Origin: Pedobacter aquatilis
GTDB lineage: Bacteria; Bacteroidota; Bacteroidia; Sphingobacteriales; Sphingobacteriaceae
Length of the DNA: 64,000 nucleotides
Reading direction: 5' to 3'
Assembly (NCBI RefSeq): GCF_030409415.1
Contig: NZ_JAUFPW010000033.1
Location: 160,049-224,048, forward strand
Part shown: in pieces, positions 15,148 to 23,306 of the stretch
Layout of the letters: every line of letters begins with the position of its first letter
Numbering within the stretch: the first letter of the stretch is position 1
Translations under genes and position numbers: made by a program
The notes under the pieces: model-generated
Databases searched by the model: none
Told to the model about the DNA's origin: nothing
What the model saw: only the letters and a program-made list of their open reading frames with translations

Positions 15148-16212
15148 ATGGCACATAATTTAAATTTCAACGAGGATACACAAAAACACGCTTTCTTTTC
15201 GGTAAAGGAAAAAGCTTGGCACGGGCTGGGCACTATAGTAGATAGTTACCCAACTTCAGCAGAAGCGCTAAAGTTCGCAGGGCTGGATTACACCGTTGTA
15301 AAACGTCCGATCTTTACCCTGGACAATCTCAATAACGAATTTAGTCAGGGGGAGATCCTGCCGGCGGAAGCAGGGGTTGAGGTTCCAAACTTTTTCGCAA
15401 CCATGCGCACCGACACCGAACAGGTGCTCGGGGTAGTGGGCAAGGATTACAGCGTGGTGCAGAATATCGACGCGTTTTCTTTTTTCGATAGTATCATAGG
15501 CGGAGGGGATGGCATCCAGTATGAGACCGCAGGCGCGCTCGGAAAGGGAGAACGAATTTTTATCACCGCAAAGCTTCCCTCATATATCCGCGTAGGTGCT
15601 GATGACCTCATCGAGCAGTATCTCTTTTTAACCACTTCGCATGACGGGGGCGGGAGCATCACAGCAGCATTTACGCCCGTTCGTATCGTCTGCAACAATA
15701 CGCTAAATGCGGCAATGCGCAACCATAAGAATGCAATCCGCATCCGCCACAGCTCGGGAGCAGGAGATAGACTCAAACAGGCGCACGCCCTTATGGGCAT
15801 ATCGAGTAATCTCGCGGGCGAAATTGAAGAGATTTTTAATCATTGGGCGAAAGTCCGTATTTCTGACGGAGAGATTAAAAAACTCGTGCAGGTTGCCATG
15901 TCGCCAAATAAAGAGGTCTTGCAGAAGCTGCAACAAGGAGCCGATGACGAAAATTCGGCTGTTTATAGAAACATTGTCGATGAAGTCTACAGCTACGCAA
16001 TGGGCAACTGCACCCAGCAAATGGCAACTACCGCGGGAACAGTATTTGGGGCCTATAACGCAGTCACGGGATATTTTCAGAATGTGCGCAGATTCAAGGA
16101 TGGAGAAGCGAAATTCAAATCTATCACAGAGGGGACAGCCAAGCAACGGGCACAGGTTGCATTTGACCTTTGCGTTGATTTTGCAAGCAAAGGGACTTTA
16201 CAATTCAATTAA
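15148..16212 (+). CDS. DUF932 phage/plasmid-related protein
   Basis: The 354-residue soluble protein shows the DUF932 hallmarks: KEKAWHGLGTIVDSYPTSAE, LGVVGKDYSVVQNIDAFSFF, RIFITAKLPSYIRVGADDLI, YLFLTTSHDGGGSITAAFTP and VRIVCNNTLNAAMRN. Members are widespread in phages, plasmids and conjugative elements beside ssb genes; their biochemical role is not settled. It looks full-length. It lies between ssb and a small hypothetical gene and is separated from the latter by a hairpin. Confidence 0.9.
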   Translation: MAHNLNFNEDTQKHAFFSVKEKAWHGLGTIVDSYPTSAEALKFAGLDYTVVKRPIFTLDNLNNEFSQGEILPAEAGVEVPNFFATMRTDTEQVLGVVGKDYSVVQNIDAFSFFDSIIGGGDGIQYETAGALGKGERIFITAKLPSYIRVGADDLIEQYLFLTTSHDGGGSITAAFTPVRIVCNNTLNAAMRNHKNAIRIRHSSGAGDRLKQAHALMGISSNLAGEIEEIFNHWAKVRISDGEIKKLVQVAMSPNKEVLQKLQQGADDENSAVYRNIVDEVYSYAMGNCTQQMATTAGTVFGAYNAVTGYFQNVRRFKDGEAKFKSITEGTAKQRAQVAFDLCVDFASKGTLQFN

Positions 16213-16219
16213 ATTATCT

Positions 16220-16243
16220 GGGGCGGGAATCCGCCCCACTTTT
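16220..16243 (+). terminator. Terminator or processing hairpin after the DUF932 gene
   Basis: GGGGCGG at 16220-16226 pairs with CCGCCCC at 16231-16237, with loop GAAT, followed by ACTTTT. The T-tract is short and the next gene starts 16 bases later, so read-through is likely. Confidence 0.6.
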
Positions 16244-16258
16244 AGTCCAATAATACAG

Positions 16259-16492
16259 ATGAAAATGAAGAGTGGCAAAGAACGTAGTATAACGAAAAAG
16301 ATCAATTTAGCGCTCAGGCTCTTGCAGAGCCTGGAAGAAATGGAGCTTTCCAAAAATGATGCATTTGAGGTGCAGATCGCCAAAGGGCTGCTTATGGGAA
16401 TCATAAAATACAGCGGCTATAAAGCAAAATACCATTGGCTATTTGGTATCCGTCTTTTGAAGGTGCCAGCACCGAAATCCTCTCAACAATAA
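16259..16492 (+). CDS. Small basic hypothetical protein
   Basis: The 77-residue product is basic and mostly helical (INLALRLLQSLEEMELSKND), with no membrane segment or recognised domain. The start ATG 16259 follows the hairpin of the DUF932 gene; an upstream extension of this frame only overlaps the DUF932 gene and is not used. A terminator lies 63 bases after the stop. Small basic proteins of this kind are common at the ends of Bacteroidota elements. Function unknown. Confidence 0.6.
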   Translation: MKMKSGKERSITKKINLALRLLQSLEEMELSKNDAFEVQIAKGLLMGIIKYSGYKAKYHWLFGIRLLKVPAPKSSQQ

Positions 16493-16554
16493 TTTAAAAG
16501 GTGAGATTTAATTTACGACTAGAAAAGAATTATTTTCCAAATACAGAATTTTTA

Positions 16555-16582
16555 GTGCAGTCCTGAAGGGACTACACTTTTT
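16555..16582 (+). terminator. Rho-independent terminator
   Basis: GTGCAGTCC at 16555-16563 pairs with GGACTACAC at 16569-16577 with one mismatch and a 5-nt loop, followed by five T. It ends the rightward genes of the element before the convergent integrase gene. Confidence 0.75.
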
Positions 16583-16627
16583 CCGCACTCCACGTTTAAT
16601 AGAGCTGAGGTTAACGCATCCTTGGTA

Positions 16628-17860
16628 CTAAAACCTGTTGTTGAGTGTGGGTTTCACGACTTTTTTCAGCAACCTGTTGCGGATATAGTCATTGGTCACC
16701 TGCAGGGAGGCGTGCCTGTTTTTTTCCATAATCGAATAGAACGATGCGCCATCCTCAAGGTCGTAAAAGTTGGAACTGTGCTTTAGCGCATAGAATTTGA
16801 GTTTAGTACTGATGTTATATTTTATCCTGAAATAACGGAATTTTTGGGTAAAGTATTGCTCGTCAATCTGCTCGGGCGATGGTTTGCAGCGATGTCCAAA
16901 GATATAGTTTTCATCAGGTGCATTGACCACAAGCTTTTCAAGCAGGCCGTATATTTCTTCGTTTAGCTGGAATATCGCCTCGCTCCCATTTTTGGTTTTC
17001 TGTGGGGGAAGGGTAAGGATGCGCTTGTTCCAGTCCACGTCCATCACCTGTAGCCTTGTCATTTCCACTGGCCGGATATTGTAAAGGTATAGCAGCTTTG
17101 AGGCCACGTAGAGTCCGAAATATCCTGGATCGCCTTCCATTAACCTTACAACAGTCTGTAGCTCCTCTTCCTCATAAATGGCAAACCTTGAACTGTCTCG
17201 CCTGGTGTTTTTCTTTACCGATTGCTTAACCGGGTTCTCTTGGATAACCTTGTACTTGCACAGAAATGAAAAAAATGTGCACAAATCGCAGCGGTAGCTA
17301 TTATAGGTTACCTTACCCCAGCCAAGTTCATTCATCTTAAAACCAAGACAGTTATCGATGTCGATGGGGTTGAAGGTTTCGATCTTGCGGTTTAGAAACC
17401 CCTTGACATCCAGCCAGTCCATAAAGTGCTTGACAACGATCTTATTGTTCTTAAGGGCGATCTTTCCGATCATATTACTGTTGCGGCGTTCCTCTCGGTG
17501 CTCTATCCAGGTGTTCAGGCACTTGGATATGGGGCTTGCGCTGTGAAGATTAACGTGCACGCCAAGATTTACATAGGCATTGGTGAAAGGGTTCCAGCCC
17601 CTGCTGAGCATAAGGATGAGTGCATCAACGGCGGCAACCGCTTTTTTTCTGATTGAAATCCTGGTGTCTTTTACGCCTCCGATACCACCTTTCCTTGCCC
17701 TTTCCAGCTTAGCATAATTGTCCGCATTGGGCCAATAAAAATATATGAAAGGTTTGTTGGAATGTGTTATTTTTGCGGGGATCGACAAATTGAACTCGAT
17801 TTCGTTCCATTCCTTTATGAAATGGTTTTCGGCCTGGGGTTTGACATCATTTTTTTTCAT
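16628..17860 (-). CDS. int: Tyrosine recombinase (element integrase)
   Basis: The 410-residue enzyme has an N-terminal arm-binding and core-binding region and a C-terminal catalytic domain. Visible catalytic residues are Arg263 (NIRPVEMTRL), Lys288/Lys290 in the beta-hairpin (LPPQKTKNG), His383 (NRHASLQVTNDY) and the nucleophile Tyr392. At box II, where most enzymes have H-x-x-R, it has Tyr357-Ala-Leu-Lys360-His361. The same Lys-His form is common in Bacteroidota integrases, so the enzyme is probably active. It reads inward from the right end and is preceded by 11-bp direct repeats, as expected for the gene controlling integration and excision. Confidence 0.92.
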   Translation of the reverse strand: MKKNDVKPQAENHFIKEWNEIEFNLSIPAKITHSNKPFIYFYWPNADNYAKLERARKGGIGGVKDTRISIRKKAVAAVDALILMLSRGWNPFTNAYVNLGVHVNLHSASPISKCLNTWIEHREERRNSNMIGKIALKNNKIVVKHFMDWLDVKGFLNRKIETFNPIDIDNCLGFKMNELGWGKVTYNSYRCDLCTFFSFLCKYKVIQENPVKQSVKKNTRRDSSRFAIYEEEELQTVVRLMEGDPGYFGLYVASKLLYLYNIRPVEMTRLQVMDVDWNKRILTLPPQKTKNGSEAIFQLNEEIYGLLEKLVVNAPDENYIFGHRCKPSPEQIDEQYFTQKFRYFRIKYNISTKLKFYALKHSSNFYDLEDGASFYSIMEKNRHASLQVTNDYIRNRLLKKVVKPTLNNRF

Positions 17861-17903
17861 ACTGTTTTCAATTTCTATGGTTTAAGTTGTATGCCGTGAG
17901 GAG

Positions 17904-17950
17904 TTGTCAACGGGATTGTTAGCGTTTTTTGTCAACGATTTGTCAACGAT
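17904..17950. repeat. Direct repeats at the right end of the element
   Basis: TTTGTCAACGA occurs twice in tandem at 17928-17938 and 17939-17949, and a third partial copy TTGTCAACG is at 17904-17912. They lie between the integrase start and the first core gene, where integrase arm-binding sites and the attachment site of such elements are found. The attachment core itself cannot be defined without the empty site or the left junction. Confidence 0.55.
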
Positions 17951-17984
17951 CGAACTAAAAAACCCCTTTTAAACCACTTTAAAC

Positions 17985-18398
17985 ATGGAAAAAACACGAT
18001 ATTGGTTAGTAAAATCAGAACCATTCAAATATAGCTGGGAAAAATTTAATGAAGACGGTCGTACCTTTTGGGATGGCGTTCGTAATTACCAGGCAAGAAA
18101 CAATTTGAGGGATATGAAAGAAGGAGATTTAGTTCTCTTTTACCATAGCAACGAAGGGAAAAATGTAGTCGGTGTAGCAAAGGTTGTTAAAGAATCTTAT
18201 CAAGACCCAACAACTGAAGATAAAAATTGGATTGTGGTTGATTTAGCTCCGGTCGAATCGCTAAAAAATCCGGTATCACTAGAACAAATAAAAGCAGAGG
18301 AAAGCCTTAAAGATATTTCTTTAGTTCGCCAAGGCCGTTTATCGGTAATGCCGCTAAAAACCGAAGAGTTTGATAAAATTTTAGAAATGGGGAGTTAA
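17985..18398 (+). CDS. EVE domain-containing protein
   Basis: The 137-residue protein is a single EVE (PUA-like) domain: MEKTRYWLVKSEPFKYSWEK, TFWDGVRNYQARNNLRDMKE, GDLVLFYHSNEGKNVVGVAK and a C-terminal VRQGRLSVMPLKTEEFDKIL. EVE domains bind modified bases in nucleic acids. It is the first core gene to the right of the element, AT-rich in composition, and starts 34 bases after the integrase-end repeats. It ends 2 bases before the convergent antiporter gene, and its terminator lies inside that gene's 3' end. Confidence 0.9.
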   Translation: MEKTRYWLVKSEPFKYSWEKFNEDGRTFWDGVRNYQARNNLRDMKEGDLVLFYHSNEGKNVVGVAKVVKESYQDPTTEDKNWIVVDLAPVESLKNPVSLEQIKAEESLKDISLVRQGRLSVMPLKTEEFDKILEMGS

Positions 18399-18400
18399 AT

Positions 18401-19588
18401 TTAAGCAGCAGTTTCTGCTGCTTTTCTTTTGCTTAACATCAAACCCAACGTCATAAAAATACTAGTTCCCAAAACCACTAAAAATAAAAATGAAGTGCCA
18501 ACTTCGGGCATTTTTAACGATGCAGGCAGATTAATATATAATAATATGCTAATTAGTCCGCGTGGTGCAATGTATAATATAGGTGTTGCATTACCATTTT
18601 TAAATACTTTCAAAAATGCTATCCTGATAACATAAATCGCTATCAATATAAATAATCCGTTGAGTAAAATGGGTAAATTATTCAGTTCGTTTACATTCAT
18701 CGTAAAACCAAATATTACGAAGAAAAATGTTCTTAAAATAAAAGCACTTTCAGCCGATAACTGGTAAAGTTGAGATAAATCTGCGGTTAGGTTTTTGTAT
18801 AAGAAAACGCTTCTAAACCATGCGTTTTGGATGGTATCTGCATTATTTAAAAATAAGCCTGTACTTAAAATCAATACCAAAGAAGACAGGTGGTAAGATT
18901 GCCCGATGGCATAAACTAATATCAGAATTGAAATTATCAGGAAAAATTTGATGTGATGCATCAATTTTCCCATAATATATAATAAAACTACACAGGCAAT
19001 AGCTGAAAGCAAGATGATTAAAAACGTACTTAAACCAAGTCCAATAAATGCCGAGGTGGTTATCGAGTGATTGGTAATCGCAAAATTGAACATTATAATT
19101 CCCAAAATATCCGAAAAGGAAGATTCGTAAATTACAAACTCCCTATCTTGTTTGCCCAATGCCGCGGCAGAGGGAATGGCGATGGCCGAACTAATTACAC
19201 TAAAAGGAATTGCATTTGCGATACATGAATATAAATCTCGGTGCGAAATCTGATAAATTATAAGCGTTATAATGGTTGTTGTACCAAGTAAAATCGTTAA
19301 CGCCGATAGAAAGGCGCTTTTAATAATTCTGTTTTTCTCCCTGTCATATTTCAACTCTAAAGACCCTTCGAAAACGATTAATATTAAACCCACTGTGCCT
19401 AAAGTTGGCAAAATGGATAAAAAATTGAAAGTATGAATCTGTAGATATTCAACCAGATAGCGAAGACCAATTCCTAATAAAAGCAAAAGCAACACCGATG
19501 GTATTTTGGTTTTACTCGCCACTAAATCAAATAGATAAGAAAAAATTACTAATCCGCTTAAAATAATAAGAATGGTATATGTTGTCAT
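18401..19588 (-). CDS. Cation:proton antiporter (Na+/H+ exchanger family)
   Basis: The 395-residue integral membrane protein has about 11 hydrophobic helices and fits the monovalent cation:proton antiporter superfamily. Visible pieces are LLLLLGIGLRYLVEYLQIHT, LILIVFEGSLELKYD, PFSVISSAIAIPSAAALGKQ with conserved small residues and a helix break, and ASLKMPEVGTSFLFLVVLGT. It would exchange Na+ or K+ for H+ across the inner membrane. No C-terminal RCK/TrkA domain is present. A TATGTTTG box lies 33 bases upstream. Confidence 0.82.
   Translation of the reverse strand: MTTYTILIILSGLVIFSYLFDLVASKTKIPSVLLLLLLGIGLRYLVEYLQIHTFNFLSILPTLGTVGLILIVFEGSLELKYDREKNRIIKSAFLSALTILLGTTTIITLIIYQISHRDLYSCIANAIPFSVISSAIAIPSAAALGKQDREFVIYESSFSDILGIIMFNFAITNHSITTSAFIGLGLSTFLIILLSAIACVVLLYIMGKLMHHIKFFLIISILILVYAIGQSYHLSSLVLILSTGLFLNNADTIQNAWFRSVFLYKNLTADLSQLYQLSAESAFILRTFFFVIFGFTMNVNELNNLPILLNGLFILIAIYVIRIAFLKVFKNGNATPILYIAPRGLISILLYINLPASLKMPEVGTSFLFLVVLGTSIFMTLGLMLSKRKAAETAA
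18403..18430 (+). terminator. Terminator of the EVE gene inside the antiporter 3' end
   Basis: AAGCAGCA at 18403-18410 pairs with TGCTGCTT at 18416-18423 with a 5-nt loop, then TTCTTTT. The same bases encode the last residues (AAETAA) of the convergent antiporter. Confidence 0.65.
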
Positions 19589-19620
19589 ATTTACAGCGTT
19601 TGGTATTCGCTAAAATAAAA

Positions 19621-19628
19621 CAAACATA
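19621..19628 (-). promoter_or_regulatory. Bacteroidota -7 box of the antiporter gene
   Basis: Read on the minus strand, the sequence is TATGTTTG, an exact match to TAnnTTTG. It lies 32 bases before the antiporter start. No clear -33 TTTG is seen. Confidence 0.4.
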
Positions 19629-19656
19629 TTAAGCATCAAGAAGTTTTATGTAAAAG

Positions 19657-20178
19657 TTACGGTTTAAAAAACAAGGCTTTAAGCTCGCTGGCATCATCCG
19701 GACTCATTTTTCCGCCTAAAACTAAGCGTAACTGTCTGCGGCGCAGCGCTCCATCAAAAAGTTCAATTTCCTCAGCAGTTTCAGGTATTAATTCTGGTAC
19801 CGGAATGGTGCGGGCGCTTTGGTCAACTGCTACAAAAGTGTAGTAAGCCTCGTTGCTTTTTTGGCGTGCACCACTCGGAATGTTTTCTGCCCACACATCC
19901 AAACGCACTTCAACAGATGTATTAAATGCCCTTGTAACTTTGGCCTCAATTGTAATCACATCTCCAAGTTTTATGGGGTGTTTAAAAGAAACATTATCAA
20001 CTGAGGCGGTAACCACAATTCGGTTACAATGTTTTTGAGCTGAAATTGCTGCGGCAATATCCATCCAATGCAGTAAACGTCCACCCATTAAATTATTTAG
20101 CGTGTTGGTATCATTCGGTAATACCAATTCGTTCATCACTGTAAAGCTTTCCTTTGCAAATTTCTTTTTCAAACTCAT
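19657..20178 (-). CDS. Acyl-CoA thioesterase (hotdog fold)
   Basis: The 173-residue protein is a hotdog-fold thioesterase of the YciA/ACOT type: NTLNNLMGGRLLHWMDIAAA, IVVTASVDNVSFKHPIKLGD and a helix that ends TFVAVD. It hydrolyses acyl-CoA to the free acid and CoA in the cytoplasm. The C-terminal 45 residues (RRRQLRLVLGGKMSPDDASE) extend the domain as in related Bacteroidota proteins. It lies 68 bases from the antiporter start and appears to be transcribed from its own promoter at 20187. Confidence 0.88.
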   Translation of the reverse strand: MSLKKKFAKESFTVMNELVLPNDTNTLNNLMGGRLLHWMDIAAAISAQKHCNRIVVTASVDNVSFKHPIKLGDVITIEAKVTRAFNTSVEVRLDVWAENIPSGARQKSNEAYYTFVAVDQSARTIPVPELIPETAEEIELFDGALRRRQLRLVLGGKMSPDDASELKALFFKP

Positions 20179-20186
20179 ATCGAGCG

Positions 20187-20194
20187 CAAAAGTA
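20187..20194 (-). promoter_or_regulatory. Bacteroidota -7 box of the thioesterase gene
   Basis: Read on the minus strand, the sequence is TACTTTTG, with only 8 bases between it and the ATG. Transcription would start at or next to the start codon, giving a nearly leaderless message. Confidence 0.5.
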
Positions 20195-20299
20195 ATAAAA
20201 TTGAGTTAAAATGGCTTTAAACATTATTTGAAAAGCAAGGTTATTCGCTCTTTTTTGAGTTAGTCTCGTTCTCACTCCAATCTTTTAAGATGAGGATAA

Positions 20300-20640
20300 T
20301 GCAAAATATTTCGTCATTTCGAACGTAGCGGAGAAATCTTTCAACCTGACAGATCTTATTCTAAATTATTAAGACTAGAGGTACAAACCACCCCGATCCC
20401 TCCTTGAAAAAAGAGGGGAGTTGGACAATGATAAATAATTACATCGGCAATAAAATAACTTTCTACCAACTCGCCTCCTAAATTTAGAAGCGTTTATCCC
20501 GATTTTTTGGGAGGTAAAGGGTGGTTTAAACCCTTCAAAAAATCAAAGAAACTAAGTTAGCTAAACCAGATTGAGCGGAATAGCTCCCGATTTTTCTTCG
20601 GGACTATAAGCGAAAGCGGGGCTGCTGTTTCCGAAGACTG
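20300..20640. repeat. Composite of dispersed intergenic repeats
   Basis: The 590-base gap before the amylase gene holds repeat fragments and no gene. These are a TCATTTCGAACGTAGCGGAG piece near 20313, a long imperfect palindrome between ACCACCCCGATCCCTCCTT (about 20387) and GGGAGGTAAAGGGTGGTTT (about 20510), and a CTCCCGATTTTTCTTCGGGA hairpin near 20585. Similar pieces occur near 63890. Confidence 0.5.
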
Positions 20641-20811
20641 CATTCCTTTCATTTTCTTAAAATAAACTTTAAACTTTATATATGTTATCTGAAAATGAAA
20701 CAGCTAACGGAAAAACTTAAGAGAAATAAAAAATTAAAATTAAATTTTCCAGACAATTTCTTACAAACAATTGGAATAAAATCATGTTATCCTAGCATAA
20801 AAATCAAATTA

Positions 20812-22302
20812 ATGCAAAATCAAACCATCATCCAATTTTTTCATTGGTATTATAACGAAGAACAAAATTTATGGACAAAAGTAGCGACTGAAGCTGCTCA
20901 TTTAAAAGAAATCGGTGTTACAATGGTTTGGCTACCGCCTGCCTACAAATCGAACAATGCGGCTTACGATGTTGGCTACGCGGTTTATGATTTGTTCGAT
21001 TTAGGAGAATTTGACCAAAAGGGAGCAGTTAATACAAAATACGGACATAAAGACGAATACCTTAAAGCTATTGATGCTTTGCATGAAAATGGCATTAGCG
21101 CACTTGCAGATATTGTATTTAACCATAAAGCAGGTGGAGACGAACTTGAAAAAATCAAGGTTAGAACTGTAAATCCTGATAATAGAGAAGAGTTTACCAG
21201 CGATGTTTTTGAAATTGAAGCGTGGACAAAGTTTACTTTTCCTGGAAGAAAAGGTAAATATTCTGAATTTATTTGGGATCACATGTGTTTCAGCGGGGTA
21301 GATTGGGCAGAAGATTTGCAAGAAACCGCAATTTATTCTATTCAGAATTATTTGGGAGAAGGTTTTGAAAAGGTGCCTTCAACTGAGCTTGGTAATTACG
21401 ATTACTTGATGTTTAACGATATTGATTACAGAAATCAGGCCGTTATTGATGAACTAAATTATTGGGGCGAATGGCTTGTTGAAACCACAAAAGTTGACGG
21501 CTTTAGACTGGATGCTGTAAAGCACATAAATCCGGATTTCATAATTCAATGGTTAGACCACTTGAACACTAAGTATAACCGTAAATTTTTTGTTGTTGCC
21601 GAAGATTGGAATGTAGTTGATATTGAGGGACAGCTGGAATATATTGAAACCACGGCAGGAAGAACACAGATTTTTGATTCCCTGTTGCATCATAATTTTT
21701 ATCTGGCAAGTCATGAAGATAATGGCTTTGATATGAGCACAATCTTCGATAAGACTTTGGTTCAGGTTAATCCGGCTTTAGCGGTTACTTTTGTTGATAA
21801 TCATGATTCACAACCTTTACAAGCTTTAGAATCTTATGTAGAGTTTTGGTTCAGACCGCTAGCTTATGCCATAATTTTATTGAGAGAACAAGGCATTCCT
21901 TGTTTATTCTTTCCAGATGTTTACGGCGGAATTTATGACGATAAAAATGAGGCTGGAGAAGATGTACACATTGACTTGGCTGCAATCCCAGCTGTTGCAA
22001 CCATGAGCCAACTACGTGCTAGTCATGCTTATGGTTTACAAAGAGATTATTTCGACCATTTTAGCTGCGTGGGTTTTACTCGTGAGGGCGATGATGAACA
22101 TCAAAATAGTGGCTTGGCTGTTTTAATGAGTACAGGCGAGGAGGGTTTTAAAGAGATGGAGGTTGGTGCAAAGTTTGCCGGTAAAACTTTTATTGATGCT
22201 TTAGGATATAGGGAAGGAGAGGTTACAATTAACGAAAGTGGTTGGGCGGAGTTTCATTGCAATGCCGGAAGTGTTTCGGTTTGGGTTTTGAAAGCAGATT
22301 AA
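20812..22302 (+). CDS. Cytoplasmic alpha-amylase (glycoside hydrolase family 13)
   Basis: The 496-residue enzyme hydrolyses alpha-1,4-glucans. Conserved GH13 regions are all present: ADIVFNHKAGG (region I), GFRLDAVKH with the nucleophile Asp (II), VVAEDWNVVD with the acid/base Glu (III) and FVDNHDSQPLQ (IV). The start IQFFHWYYNEEQNLW is typical of the GH13_5 bacterial alpha-amylases. No signal peptide is seen, so it acts inside the cell. ATG 20812 is chosen because the product then begins exactly at the family's N-terminus. The upstream in-frame ATG at 20695 would add 39 lysine-rich residues lacking similarity. A bidirectional terminator follows. Confidence 0.92.
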   Translation: MQNQTIIQFFHWYYNEEQNLWTKVATEAAHLKEIGVTMVWLPPAYKSNNAAYDVGYAVYDLFDLGEFDQKGAVNTKYGHKDEYLKAIDALHENGISALADIVFNHKAGGDELEKIKVRTVNPDNREEFTSDVFEIEAWTKFTFPGRKGKYSEFIWDHMCFSGVDWAEDLQETAIYSIQNYLGEGFEKVPSTELGNYDYLMFNDIDYRNQAVIDELNYWGEWLVETTKVDGFRLDAVKHINPDFIIQWLDHLNTKYNRKFFVVAEDWNVVDIEGQLEYIETTAGRTQIFDSLLHHNFYLASHEDNGFDMSTIFDKTLVQVNPALAVTFVDNHDSQPLQALESYVEFWFRPLAYAIILLREQGIPCLFFPDVYGGIYDDKNEAGEDVHIDLAAIPAVATMSQLRASHAYGLQRDYFDHFSCVGFTREGDDEHQNSGLAVLMSTGEEGFKEMEVGAKFAGKTFIDALGYREGEVTINESGWAEFHCNAGSVSVWVLKAD

Positions 22303-22330
22303 AATATAAGTATTATTAAATTGACCATAT

Positions 22331-22362
22331 AAGGAATGTAAGTTCAAAAGTTTACATTCCTT
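22331..22362. terminator. Bidirectional terminator
   Basis: AAGGAATGTAA at 22331-22341 pairs with TTACATTCCTT at 22352-22362. It lies between the convergent amylase and sugar isomerase genes and has T-rich flanks that suit either direction. Confidence 0.75.
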
Positions 22363-22376
22363 ATTTGGTTAATATC

Positions 22377-23306
22377 TTAACTCAAAAAGCTATCTACTTC
22401 ACGATAGGCTTTAATTACATCTAATTCACCAGCTTTATCAGGTTTTGAATTTCCGTGTTCCATACCCATAACACCTTTATAACCTTTGCTATGCAAATGC
22501 TTAAAGAGGTTTTTATAGTTGATTTCGCCTGTTGTTGGCTCTTTTCTTCCCGGATTATCGCCAATTTGGATGTAGGCAATTTCATCCCAACATCTATCCA
22601 TCGTTTTAATTAAATCACCTTCGGTGCGTTGCATGTGGTAAATATCATATAAAATTTTACACGATGGACTTTTTACAGCCTTGCAAACTGCATAGGTTTC
22701 GTTTGTTTTTTGAAGGAAAAGTTCGGGCGTATCGCTTAATGTTTCTAAAACCATAATTAACCCATGAGGTTCAAAAATCTCTGCACCTGCACGCATGGCA
22801 TCAATTACATTTGCAAATTGGTTTCCGTAAGGTAAATTTCTTTCATAAAAACCCGGAACAACGGTTAGCCATTTGGCATTACAACGTTTTGCAGCCTCTA
22901 CAGATTTTTTGCAGGTATCAACAAACTTATCTTTAAACTCTTTCTTTCCTGTTGTTAAAGATGTTTTCCAATTATCGCCACCATCAACCACAAAAACCCC
23001 CATTCGCATATTAAGCTTAGCTAATAAATTACCAATCTTTTCCTGTTCATCAACCGGTCGAGCTAGAAAGCCATTATCTTCAATCGAACGGAAACCTTTA
23101 TCGTACATAAACTGAATCTGATCAAGGAAACTTTTGCCTGCATGATTTTGAAACATCCCTTGATGGGGTGCGTAATCAAGATTAAAGGTTTTATCGGCTA
23201 TCGGCTTTTGTTTAACATCTGATGCAAATGCATTGGTAATTGTGCCTGCTGTTGTTATTGCACCTGCGGTTAGCAACGTACTTTTAATAAATTCACTTCT
23301 TTTCAT
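22377..23306 (-). CDS. Exported sugar phosphate isomerase/epimerase-like TIM barrel
   Basis: The 309-residue protein begins with a long export signal (MKRSEFIKSTLLTAGAITTA, ending near NAFAS) and continues as an AP-endonuclease-2/xylose-isomerase-like TIM barrel. Segments such as GFRSIEDNGFL, WLTVVPGFY, LIMVLETLSDTP, LYDIYHMQRTEGDL, IAYIQIGDNPGRKEP and GYKGVMGMEHGN carry the usual metal-binding Glu, Asp and His residues and resemble hydroxypyruvate isomerase. Its start overlaps the ApbE gene by 14 bases. It is the last gene of the four-gene operon. A role in oxidised-sugar metabolism in the periplasm is inferred. Confidence 0.85.
   Translation of the reverse strand: MKRSEFIKSTLLTAGAITTAGTITNAFASDVKQKPIADKTFNLDYAPHQGMFQNHAGKSFLDQIQFMYDKGFRSIEDNGFLARPVDEQEKIGNLLAKLNMRMGVFVVDGGDNWKTSLTTGKKEFKDKFVDTCKKSVEAAKRCNAKWLTVVPGFYERNLPYGNQFANVIDAMRAGAEIFEPHGLIMVLETLSDTPELFLQKTNETYAVCKAVKSPSCKILYDIYHMQRTEGDLIKTMDRCWDEIAYIQIGDNPGRKEPTTGEINYKNLFKHLHSKGYKGVMGMEHGNSKPDKAGELDVIKAYREVDSFLS

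Larger units (their letters stand above)
1940..17950. mobile_element. Integrative conjugative element, right part (incomplete)
   Basis: This block carries a CTnDOT-type transfer operon (TraE to TraM), SSB, a DUF932 protein, a PUR/RadC hybrid, a histone H1-like protein and a tyrosine integrase reading inward from the right end. It is visibly richer in G+C than the core genes on its right. The right limit is placed at the short direct repeats before the EVE gene. The left limit is uncertain and may lie outside the window. TraN, TraO, relaxase and coupling-protein genes are not seen, so the copy is either decayed or continues to the left. Confidence 0.75.
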
